Source: Pseudofrankia coriaricola (GTDB lineage Bacteria > Actinomycetota > Actinomycetes > Frankiales > Frankiaceae). Taken from it: DNA of 38,007 nucleotides. The translations under genes and the position numbers were made by a program. The stretch covers positions 1 to 38,007 of the forward strand of contig NZ_MBLO01000007.1 in the NCBI RefSeq assembly GCF_001854805.1. Direction: 5' to 3'. Under the pieces are notes generated by a model. That model searched no databases and had not been told where the DNA came from. It worked only from the letters and a program-made list of their open reading frames with translations. Shown in pieces: positions 27,369 through 37,265 of this stretch; position 1 is the stretch's first letter, and each line of letters begins with the position of its first letter.

Positions 27369-28838
27369 GTGAGAAGAAAAATTCTGAACGTCATCGACGG
27401 ACTCGCACAACCTGCAGCATCCGACAACTGGACAACACTGATCGACCCGGCTACAGGAGACGTGAGCGGGGAGGCGCCGCTGTCGGACGGCACTGACATC
27501 GAGACTGCCGTCGCCTCGAGTATGAAGGCGTTCACGGGGTGGAGTCGTCTCACGCCCGGGGAGCGTTGCACGCGCCTCAATACGCTCGCAGATCGCGTTC
27601 TTACGCGTCTCGGCGAGTTGGTGGAGGCGGAGATTCTTGACACGGGAAAGCCACGGCAGAGTGTCATCGAGTACGAGGTCATGCCGGCATTGGAGGAGTT
27701 GCGGTTCTTCGCCGGGGCGACGCGCGTGATGGACGGCCTCGCGACTCAGGAGTTCCGCGCAGGACACACATCGACCGTGCGCAGGGAGCCCATCGGAGTG
27801 GTGGGTCAGATCGCGCCGTGGAACTACCCGTTCATGATGACGGTTTGGAAGCTCGGACCCGCCTTGGCCGTCGGCAACACCGTCGTGCTCAAACCCTCGG
27901 AGTCCACCCCGTCGTCGGCCTACCTTCTTGCGCAGATCGCGACGGAGGTTTTGGGTCCCGGGGTCCTGAACGTCGTCAACGGAGGCCGCGCAACCGGTGC
28001 TGACCTCGTCGCCCATTCCGACCTCGGCATGGTCGCGATCACCGGATCCACGCGCGCGGGGCGCGCCGTGGCCGCGTCCGCTGCTGAGAATGTCATGCCG
28101 GTGCATCTCGAGCTGGGCGGGAATGGTGTCGCCGTGATAGCGCCTGACGCGGACGTGGAGGAGATCGCTGCCATGACGGCGATGTCGGCTTTCTACAACG
28201 CCGGACAGGACTGCACTGCGCTCACCCGCTTCATCATCCACGACAGCGTCTACGACCGGTTCGTCAAATTGCTTCTCGAAGCCGTAGCAAAGATACGCGT
28301 CGGCGCCCCCGACGAAAGAAATGTACTTTACGGCCCGCTCAACAGCGAGCAGCAACTGAAGATCGTGCAGGGTTACCTGGACCGCCTGCCCTCGCACGCA
28401 CGGGTGCTCACAGGCGGATCCCGTCTGGACCGGCCCGGCTTCTTCTTCGCGCCCACCCTCATCGAGGGAGTCAAGCAAGACGACGAAATCGTGCAGCAAG
28501 AGGTGTTCGGGCCGGTGGCGACCCTCCAGAAGTACAGCTCCGATGCCGAAGCGCTGGCGATGGCCAACGGAACACGCTACGGCCTCGCCGCGTCGATCTG
28601 GACCAATGACATTAAAAGGTCCGCCTACTTCACTAAGGGAATCCGTGCCGGCACCGTATGGGTCAATTGCCACCTGCTGCACAATGCGGAAACGCCTCAC
28701 GGCGGCGTGAAACAGTCCGGTTACGGTCGCGACCTCTCGAAGTTTGCGCTTGAGGAGTACACACAGATCAAGCACGTCATGACCTTCACCGAGGCGCACT
28801 ACCCGCTCCTGCGCGACGATGGCAGCGTTGCTTGGTGA
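27369..28838 (+). CDS. NAD(P)-dependent aldehyde dehydrogenase (betaine/aminoaldehyde type)
   Basis: Oxidises the aldehyde made by the amine oxidases to an acid. 489 residues, normal for the family. Motifs seen are APWNYPFMM (Asn152), VVLKPSEST (Lys175), the NAD-site ITGSTRAGR, the general base in HLELGG (Glu248) and the nucleophile in YNAGQDCTALTR (Cys282). The GTG at 27369 follows AAAGAAG after a 32-base AT-rich gap, so expression may be lower or separately tuned. The NAGQDC context and HLLHNAETPHGGVKQSGYGR near the end point to the betaine/aminobutyraldehyde dehydrogenase branch. It may also make up for the lost dehydrogenase of the gab locus. A strong hairpin follows two bases after the stop. 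Confidence 0.9.
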   Translation: MRRKILNVIDGLAQPAASDNWTTLIDPATGDVSGEAPLSDGTDIETAVASSMKAFTGWSRLTPGERCTRLNTLADRVLTRLGELVEAEILDTGKPRQSVIEYEVMPALEELRFFAGATRVMDGLATQEFRAGHTSTVRREPIGVVGQIAPWNYPFMMTVWKLGPALAVGNTVVLKPSESTPSSAYLLAQIATEVLGPGVLNVVNGGRATGADLVAHSDLGMVAITGSTRAGRAVAASAAENVMPVHLELGGNGVAVIAPDADVEEIAAMTAMSAFYNAGQDCTALTRFIIHDSVYDRFVKLLLEAVAKIRVGAPDERNVLYGPLNSEQQLKIVQGYLDRLPSHARVLTGGSRLDRPGFFFAPTLIEGVKQDDEIVQQEVFGPVATLQKYSSDAEALAMANGTRYGLAASIWTNDIKRSAYFTKGIRAGTVWVNCHLLHNAETPHGGVKQSGYGRDLSKFALEEYTQIKHVMTFTEAHYPLLRDDGSVAW

Positions 28839-28840
28839 CT

Positions 28841-28865
28841 CGCACGCCGTCGCGAACGGCGTGCG
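28841..28865. terminator. Intrinsic-type hairpin closing the amine operon
   Basis: CGCACGCCGT and ACGGCGTGCG form a perfect 10-bp stem around CGCGA, starting two bases after the aldehyde dehydrogenase stop. CCTTGTTG follows, so there is no long T-run, as is usual in actinobacteria. It may also stop the opposing gene that ends at 29048. Confidence 0.7.
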
Positions 28866-29047
28866 CCTTGTTGGGTGTCAGAACTCAGCCACCGGGGTTG
28901 ACCTGCGGTTTTACGCGGCTCGCTCGTATTCGTTACCGGCTCCAACTCCTACCGCTTGGCCATGCACGTCAGAAGCAGCACGCTGTCGAAGCGGCCTGAC
29001 CTGCACCGCTGTGACGCCCGTCGCCGACCGACGACGGGCGCCATCAC

Positions 29048-30067
29048 TTATTGTTCGATCGCCGTGCGGGCCAATGAGATCAACGTGGAGTCGTCCACGA
29101 GCGAGCCGTCCCACATGGCGGTGAGGCGGGTAATCCTGCCCCAGCCATCCAGTTCAAGGGCGACGACACCTCGGGGAACAGCGCTGTTGGACGCCGTCCA
29201 TTCATAACCCCCTCCCACCGCGCTGCCGACGACGTGGCGAACAGCCGTACCACCACCGGCGTAGGGCAGCAGAGAGATGGCCTTGGTCAGATAGGTACCA
29301 ATGCTTCGTGGGCCGACAATATGCAGGTGTGCTGGCATGTCCTCGAAGATGGCGCCGGGCGCAAAGAGCTCCGCAGCGCTGGCGCCGTCGCCATTGCGCA
29401 GGGCCTGCGCAAGCTTGGATGCGACGTCCCTCATGGCGGGCGCCGCGGTTTCTCCGACAGTGGATTCTCCGAAGTCCGTTGGGGACCCAGTCGAGTATGC
29501 CGCGAGGGCCGCCTCGTTGGCTATGCCGAAATGCCGGCCATCCCAGTAGTCGATCTGCCGGGTAATCTTATGATCGCGGAAGTTGATAATGCCCACCGCG
29601 CGGATTTCGGAAGGCCCGAACAGGCCTGCGGTGTCGGTGAAGAACACGACGGCGCTGGTCGCATCGCCCAGGATCCGCGTGGGGTACGACTTGCCGTCGC
29701 TGGGCCAATTGGACATGAACTGGGACAATGAAGCCCGCAGGGAGTCCCAGTTGTAGAAGCCCGCGCCCACGACCGCATCGATGTAGGTAATGAGATCGCG
29801 CGAAAAGAAGGACATCCATCCGTCTAGGTCCTGCGCACTCTTGCTTGTGAGATAGCGCCGGACCAGCGCGGCTACCTCCGCGGTAGCGTGCGAGGAGTCG
29901 ATGACAACATCGACGCCGGGGAACACGAGCCCGTTGCCGGCGTCGGCGGCCGACGCGCTTCCGGGGGCAAGCAGGGAGGCCGTGGCAATACCGGTTCCGC
30001 CGAGCACGGCTCCACGCAGCAGCGTACGTCGTGTCGTCTGGTTCGTTTCTTGAACGTTGCGTTCCAT
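29048..30067 (-). CDS. Tat-exported protein with two SnoaL-like (NTF2-fold) domains
   Basis: 339 residues from the ATG at 30065-30067 (GAAAGG six bases upstream); the longer open frame to 30289 has no homology. The signal peptide has the twin-arginine motif TTRRTLLRG, a hydrophobic core and a likely cleavage after SASA, so the protein is folded before export. Two NTF2-like units follow: residues about 55-180 (ALVRRYLTSKSAQDLDGWMS, ending KITRQIDYWDGRHFG) and about 215-335 (KLAQALRNGDGASAAELFAP, ending GRITRLTAMWDGSL). SnoaL-like folds serve as cyclases, isomerases, hydratases or binding proteins; the exact function cannot be told. It converges on the amine operon and is not part of it. Confidence 0.75.
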   Translation of the reverse strand: MERNVQETNQTTRRTLLRGAVLGGTGIATASLLAPGSASAADAGNGLVFPGVDVVIDSSHATAEVAALVRRYLTSKSAQDLDGWMSFFSRDLITYIDAVVGAGFYNWDSLRASLSQFMSNWPSDGKSYPTRILGDATSAVVFFTDTAGLFGPSEIRAVGIINFRDHKITRQIDYWDGRHFGIANEAALAAYSTGSPTDFGESTVGETAAPAMRDVASKLAQALRNGDGASAAELFAPGAIFEDMPAHLHIVGPRSIGTYLTKAISLLPYAGGGTAVRHVVGSAVGGGYEWTASNSAVPRGVVALELDGWGRITRLTAMWDGSLVDDSTLISLARTAIEQ

Positions 30068-30404
30068 CACATGCCTTTCGAATTGTGCGACCTGCGACTG
30101 CGCTTTGCGCACCGCCCAGGGCGCCAAATGCCGAGATACTTGCGCCCGCAAGCAACAAGCTAGCCCGGCCCGCTCAGGTAAATGAATCCGTTTGTCGCAA
30201 AGCCGCGGGCCATTTGAAATGAAGCTAGCTGACGACCTTCCAGTCGTCTCCATCCGGCGCCCACACGCGGCGGCGATCCAGCCGATCACGTGGCACGGTC
30301 GGCCGGCCCTTCAACTGTCCCGCAGGTCCAACCGTTGGAATACCGCCGTCGACAACGCGGCGCCGCCGCGCGCGGACGGGGCCGGGCCGATGAGCCTCTC
30401 CCTG
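30068..30404. other. Intergenic stretch, no gene seen
   Basis: This 337-base stretch holds the upstream region of the Tat-exported protein gene and the 3' flank of the YCII gene. Open frames exist on both strands but none has recognisable content or a ribosome site. The part at 30150-30240 is less GC-rich than its surroundings and is the likely promoter region. Confidence 0.4.
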
Positions 30405-30755
30405 TCAAGCCATGGTCTCGGCCACCGAGCGAGGGGGGAGGCCTGGGCCGGCAACGATCATCTCGGCCGGGACGACCCACGGCGCGCAGCGTGCCTCGAA
30501 CCGGCCCGCGAGCACGCTCGGGTTCGTCGCCCATAGTTCCTCGCTGGTCGCGGCGTCGCAGAGCATGATCGCGAAGCCGCGGACGTTCTCGTCAGTGCCG
30601 CGTGACGGGCCGGCGGCGAGCAGCAGGCCCCGCGAGTGCAGGTCGGCCATGTTCGCAAGGTGCGCGTCTCGGACACGCAGCTCCTCCTCGGGGGCCAGCG
30701 GCCGGAAGCCGTCCGGGCGCACGAAGGTGACGAGCGTGTAGCTGGCGAGCTTCAT
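30405..30755 (-). CDS. YCII-domain protein
   Basis: Small cytoplasmic protein of 116 residues with a ferredoxin-like YCII fold. The typical pattern is present: HLANMADLHSRGLLLAAGP in the middle and an aromatic/acidic C-terminal part. YciI-like proteins are small enzymes or accessory dehalogenase-like domains of mostly unknown role. I choose the ATG at 30753-30755 because homology starts there (MKLASYTLVTFVRPDG) and because it overlaps the stop of a short SRPBCC remnant (ATGA). In actinobacteria YCII genes are often paired with SRPBCC or sigma-factor genes, so this pair was probably once complete. Confidence 0.7.
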   Translation of the reverse strand: MKLASYTLVTFVRPDGFRPLAPEEELRVRDAHLANMADLHSRGLLLAAGPSRGTDENVRGFAIMLCDAATSEELWATNPSVLAGRFEARCAPWVVPAEMIVAGPGLPPRSVAETMA

Positions 30756-30862
30756 CGGGCGACCACCAGCGGGGCTCCGGTCTCGACGAACGTCTTCAGC
30801 CCGCTCAGCACGAACATCCAGCCCGGGCTCGCCTGGGCTGTCCTCGCCGAGGTCGCTGTCAT
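30752..30862 (-). pseudogene. SRPBCC/AHSA1 domain C-terminal remnant
   Basis: A 36-codon frame with AGGAGG four bases before its ATG (30860-30862). The part PGWMFVLSGLKTFVETGAPL matches the last helix of SRPBCC/AHSA1 ligand-binding proteins, whose normal length is about 150 residues. The rest of the domain is not found upstream. The stop overlaps the YCII start, so the coupled arrangement survived the loss. It may persist as a leader peptide driving YCII translation. Confidence 0.5.
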
Positions 30863-31097
30863 GGGTCCTCCTGCAGTGCTCGGGCAAGCGCGGACAATAT
30901 TGTCATCAGCCAGGCTCATGGGACCACGTGAGGGTCATCTTCTAGGGGCCGCTTTGCGGCTAGTGCCCCGCGATGCAGCTCCCCCTTTGTCTATTTGCTG
31001 ACGATCAAAGCTGTGACCAGTGCAGATAACTTGAGTGACGTCAAAAGTCATCCAGAATCACGACTGCTCGTCGACGGCCAGCGGTGAAAGCCCGGGG

Positions 31098-31574
31098 CTA
31101 GAGGCGAAGTGGGCGAATCGGGGCGCCTACCAGAGTCGGGTCGGTCTTCCAGTCGACGCCGGGGACGTCGATGTACAGCTCGATCTCGTTCCCGTCCGGG
31201 TCGTGGATGTAGAGGCTGTGGGTGATGGTGTGGTCGGACGCGCCGGCGATCGTCACACCGGCCGTGGTGATGTGGGCGAGTGTCTCGCGCAATTCGTCGT
31301 CGCTGTCGCCGACTTTCAGCCCGAAGTGGTACATCCCGACGCGGCGTCCGGCTGGAATCGGCTTTGCGTTCTCGCCTACCTCGATGAGCAGCAGCTCGTG
31401 GTGTGTCCTCTGGCCGGCCGAGAACGCCGCGGCCGGGATGCGGCTCGAAGCCGACGCCGACGCTGTGGGGTCGGGCAGGATCTGGCGCCAGCCCAGCACG
31501 TCCCGGTAGAAGGCGGCCGACCGGTCGACGTCCCTCACGTACAGGACAAGGTGTCCGAGCTCCTTGATTTCCAT
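31098..31574 (-). CDS. VOC-superfamily protein (glyoxalase/extradiol dioxygenase-like)
   Basis: 158 residues from the ATG at 31572-31574 with GGGAG just upstream; the longer open frame to 31772 carries no homology. Two beta-alpha-beta-beta-beta modules are recognisable. Likely metal ligands are the His in ELGHLVLYVRD, the His in VGMYHFGLKV and the Glu in HDPDGNEIELYID, as in metal-dependent VOC enzymes. This branch includes catechol-2,3-dioxygenase-like and glyoxalase-like proteins; the sequence alone does not decide. It lies on the same strand as the oxidoreductase upstream but behind a large hairpin, so it is probably transcribed separately. Confidence 0.8.
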   Translation of the reverse strand: MEIKELGHLVLYVRDVDRSAAFYRDVLGWRQILPDPTASASASSRIPAAAFSAGQRTHHELLLIEVGENAKPIPAGRRVGMYHFGLKVGDSDDELRETLAHITTAGVTIAGASDHTITHSLYIHDPDGNEIELYIDVPGVDWKTDPTLVGAPIRPLRL

Positions 31575-31790
31575 GTCAGTCTCCCGATAGCCCGAGGGGT
31601 CTAGTGAGCCGTTTATCAGCGGATTGAGAGAAATGGGCGCGCCGTGCGCTGACATCCGTGGTTGCCGGGAATCCGCCCTAGCTAGGAAGCTGTCGCGCTC
31701 GTGCCCGACCCGGTGGCAGATGCTGACAGGACGGTCGGGACCAGGCACCTTCGCTGTCCGTGCTGGAAACATCTGCGACCCCGTCCGGCG

Positions 31791-31842
31791 GACCCCGGCT
31801 GGTACCGCGCCGTTTCGCTGTGGGCGGGTACCAGCCGGGGTC
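31791..31842. terminator. Large perfect hairpin (16-bp stem, 20-base loop)
   Basis: GACCCCGGCTGGTACC at 31791-31806 is repeated exactly inverted at 31827-31842. It lies 67 bases after the oxidoreductase stop (minus strand) and upstream of the VOC gene. There is no T-run on either side. A terminator or RNA-stability element is the simplest reading; a recombination site or small-element end is possible. Confidence 0.55.
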
Positions 31843-31908
31843 GCCGGTCGGTTCGGTGTGCGTCCGCGCGGGCGTTCCTGTGAGTGGTAATGGGCGGGGC
31901 GTGTCCTG

Positions 31909-32859
31909 TCAGTCGCCGATCTCGATGACGATCTTTCCGCGGGCGGTGCCGCTGGCGAGGGTGGCTAGCCCGTCGGTGGCCTTCTCGAGGGGCAGGACGG
32001 TGGTGACGTCGACTTTGAGGGTGCCGGCGGCGGCTTGGTCGGCGAGCTGCGCGACGACCTCGCGGAGGGGGGCGGCCATGACGCTGGTGCCGGTCAGGCC
32101 GACGGCGGCGAGGGCCTGCTCGTCGGCGGCGGCGCCCAGGGTGCTGGCGACCTTGCCGCCCTTGCGGACCACGTCGAGGGGCGCGCTGTCCGGGGTGTAG
32201 GCGACGAGGTCGATCAGGGCGTCGACACCGTCGGGGTACGCGGCGGCCACCTGCTCGGCGACCGGGCCGGCGGTGTAGTCGATGACGGTGGTCGCGCCCA
32301 GCGTGGTCAGCCGGTCGGTGTCGTCGGCGGTGCCGGTGGCGACGACGGTGACGCCGCGTGCGGCGAGCAGCTGGACGGCGTAGGAACCCACGCCGCCGCC
32401 GGCGCCGACGACGAGGACGGTCTGGCCCGGCTCGGGCTCGATGGCGTCGACGGCGGCCTTGGCGGCGGCCGCGGCGAGGGGAAGTGCCGCGGCGGTGGTG
32501 AAGTCGAGGCCGGCGGGCTTGTGGGTGACGGCGGCGGCGGGCAGCAGTGCGTACTCGGCGAGGGTGCCGGCCTGGATCGGTGGGGCCAGCAGCATGTGGC
32601 CGATCACCTCGTCGCCGACGGCGACGTGGTCGGCGCCGGCTCCGACCGCCTCGACGATGCCGGCGGCGTCGCGGCCGAGGACGAGCGGGTACACGTGCGG
32701 GAGCATCTCGGCCATCATTCCGGCGGCCAGGGCGTTGTCGAGGGCGTTGAGACCGGCCGCCTTCACGCGGACCAGCACGGTGCCCTCAACGGCCCCGGGG
32801 ACGGGCAGGTCGGACAGGCGGGGCTGCTCGCCCGCGGCCGGGACATTCAGTGCGCGCAT
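31909..32859 (-). CDS. NADP-dependent quinone oxidoreductase (zinc-free MDR family)
   Basis: 316 residues of the medium-chain dehydrogenase/reductase superfamily. A GroES-like N-terminal part (MRALNVPAAG, VKAAGLNALDN, LGRDAAGIVEAVG) is followed by a Rossmann domain with VLVVGAGGGVGSYAVQLL (glycine motif 152-158). The catalytic and structural zinc cysteines are absent, as in quinone oxidoreductases that reduce quinones or enones with NADPH. It is divergent from a MarR regulator and its promoter carries the regulator-type repeats, so it is probably induced by a quinone, phenolic or electrophile that releases MarR. Confidence 0.88.
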   Translation of the reverse strand: MRALNVPAAGEQPRLSDLPVPGAVEGTVLVRVKAAGLNALDNALAAGMMAEMLPHVYPLVLGRDAAGIVEAVGAGADHVAVGDEVIGHMLLAPPIQAGTLAEYALLPAAAVTHKPAGLDFTTAAALPLAAAAAKAAVDAIEPEPGQTVLVVGAGGGVGSYAVQLLAARGVTVVATGTADDTDRLTTLGATTVIDYTAGPVAEQVAAAYPDGVDALIDLVAYTPDSAPLDVVRKGGKVASTLGAAADEQALAAVGLTGTSVMAAPLREVVAQLADQAAAGTLKVDVTTVLPLEKATDGLATLASGTARGKIVIEIGD

Positions 32860-32950
32860 GTGTGCTCCCTGGGGATCGGCATCGATGACGACACCGGCGA
32901 TGGGTGCGCGTCGCGGCCCGACTCGCGGCCTCGGGCACCCAACTTTTGGA

Positions 32951-33029
32951 TTGAACCTTCAACTCAAACCTAGGAGAGATCGCTTGATCTGTCAAGTGAT
33001 CAACGGTCTTGGCTCGGTTGACACTTCAA
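32951..33029. promoter_or_regulatory. Three copies of the inverted repeat TTGA-N4-TCAA, candidate MarR operators
   Basis: Copies are at 32951-32962 (spacer ACCT), 32984-32995 (TCTG) and 33018-33029 (CACT). Centres are 33 and 34 bases apart, about three helical turns, so all three face the same side of the DNA. Copy 1 covers the oxidoreductase start point, copy 2 its -35 box, and copy 3 lies between the -35 and -10 boxes of marR. Binding would therefore shut both promoters. Confidence 0.65.
32967..32995 (-). promoter_or_regulatory. Promoter of the quinone oxidoreductase gene
   Basis: On the minus strand TTGACA (32995-32990) and TAGGTT (32972-32967) are 17 bases apart, close to the housekeeping consensus. 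The start of transcription should fall near 32960, giving a leader of about 100 bases. The -35 box lies inside the middle copy of the operator-like motif. Confidence 0.7.
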
Positions 33030-33037
33030 GCTAGGAT
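33009..33037 (+). promoter_or_regulatory. Promoter of marR, leaderless type
   Basis: TTGGCT (33009-33014) and TAGGAT (33032-33037) are 17 bases apart; the GTG start of marR is six bases after the -10 box, so the transcript should start at the start codon. The third TTGA-N4-TCAA copy lies in the spacer. Confidence 0.6.
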
Positions 33038-33043
33038 GATGGT

Positions 33044-33535
33044 GTGGACGTGCAGCAGCCGCGTTGGCTGACCGACGAGGAGATGCAGACCTGGCTGGCC
33101 CTGGCCAGCGTGCTGATCAGGCTCCCGGCGGCACTCGACGACCAGCTCCAGCGGGACGCCGGGATCAGCCACTTCGAGTACCAGGTGCTGGCGATGCTGT
33201 CCGGCGCACCCGAGCGCACCCTACGTATGAGCACCCTGGCCGTCTTCGCCAACGGATCGCTCTCCCGGCTCTCCCACGTGGCCGGGCGACTGGAGAAGGC
33301 AGGCTGGGTGCGCCGCACACCGGACCCCACCGACGGTCGCTACACCCTGGCCATCCTCACGGACGCGGGCTGGGAGAAAGTCGTCGCGACCGCCCCCGGG
33401 CACGTCGAAACAGTCCGCGCCCTGGTCTTCGATCCCCTCACCCGCCCGCAGCAGCGGCAGCTGGGCGACATCGGACGCCGCATCGCCCGCACCGTCGACC
33501 CCGGCGGCAGCCACCTCGACAGCTTCTCCAGCTGA
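33044..33535 (+). CDS. MarR-family transcriptional regulator
   Basis: 163 residues, usual MarR length. The winged helix-turn-helix is visible: HFEYQVLAMLSGAPERTLRM, then LAVFANGSLSRLSHVAGRLE (recognition helix) and the wing with VRRTPDPTDGRYTLAILTDAG, including the conserved DxR. N- and C-terminal helices for dimerisation flank it. The GTG at 33044 is favoured because it follows the -10 box at leaderless distance; two upstream ATGs are out of frame. It is divergent from the quinone oxidoreductase and probably represses both genes through three repeats in the spacer. No redox cysteine is seen, so a small-molecule ligand is more likely than thiol oxidation. Confidence 0.9.
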   Translation: MDVQQPRWLTDEEMQTWLALASVLIRLPAALDDQLQRDAGISHFEYQVLAMLSGAPERTLRMSTLAVFANGSLSRLSHVAGRLEKAGWVRRTPDPTDGRYTLAILTDAGWEKVVATAPGHVETVRALVFDPLTRPQQRQLGDIGRRIARTVDPGGSHLDSFSS

Positions 33536-33549
33536 GACGCCCGACCACA

Positions 33550-33582
33550 CTGATCGCCAAGCCCTTCCCGCCTGGCGATCAG
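33550..33582 (+). terminator. Hairpin after marR
   Basis: CTGATCGCCA (33550-33559) pairs perfectly with TGGCGATCAG (33573-33582) around a 13-base C-rich loop, 14 bases after the marR stop. No T-run follows. A factor-independent terminator of the actinobacterial type is likely. Confidence 0.6.
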
Positions 33583-34038
33583 CGACCCCCGAGGAACTTC
33601 CCAGCGCCAGCCACCAGGCCACGGGCACCGCCGCTGTTCGACGACGGCCCGCGGCTGCCAGAACTATTCGGCTGGACCCGTCCCTACCGACACCGCGCCA
33701 CGTCCTGATCATCTCCGCCACCGGGCGACCACCTCACCGAGCTTGTCCGCCCCGACGCACCCCCACCCAGGACTCAAACCGCCTCCTCGACCTCGGAGCT
33801 GTCTAGGGGGAGTGCCAAGTTAACGGCTCTGTCTCACTTCCGGTGGTGACACAACGTCAACTGGCGTCATGATCTGTCGTGGGTCGCGGAATCGTCTGGC
33901 CAGCTCCTGGCCGACAGCGCCGCAGATCTGCTCGCCATCTCGCCACGTATATGCGGGATGACCACACGAACCAGTCCCCGCCATGATCTCGACCCGAGAC
34001 AGGCGTGTTCGCATTCATTTTCGGTTGCTCAGGCGAAA
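33583..34038. other. Non-coding or weakly coding stretch
   Basis: Mostly no recognisable gene. GGAGTGCCAAGTT at 33809-33821, next to GTCTAGGGG, resembles a sequence at 14955-14967 and may be an IS end relic. The right part holds a doubtful small minus-strand frame. Its AT content is raised near 33940-34030. Confidence 0.35.
33820..34014 (-). CDS. Doubtful small protein, unrecognised
   Basis: A 64-codon frame (or 54 codons from a second ATG at 33982-33984). It contains GSCGHPAYTWRDGEQICG, with two cysteines and a histidine that could belong to a small zinc-binding protein, but there is no clear ribosome site and no second cysteine pair. It lies just downstream of a decayed monooxygenase on the same strand. 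I do not recognise it and it may be chance. Confidence 0.2.
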   Translation of the reverse strand: MRTRLSRVEIMAGTGSCGHPAYTWRDGEQICGAVGQELARRFRDPRQIMTPVDVVSPPEVRQSR

Positions 34039-37033
<2,995 letters not shown>

Positions 37034-37265
37034 GATCTACCACACTCGCCGCCATCGTCGCACCGATCACGACCAGTCGGCACCGCCCGACACAATCACC
37101 GGACAGCCCGGCGCTGCCAGGCACGCGAGAACGGACGCCTGACTGCGTCTTGGAGCGGCCGCCCGACACCTGGACTTGGAGCTTGCCCCTGGCCTGGTCG
37201 AGGCGGAACAGAACATGGCGAGCAGGTCGAGGCCCACCACGCCTCCTCACAACGCAACAGCCCGT

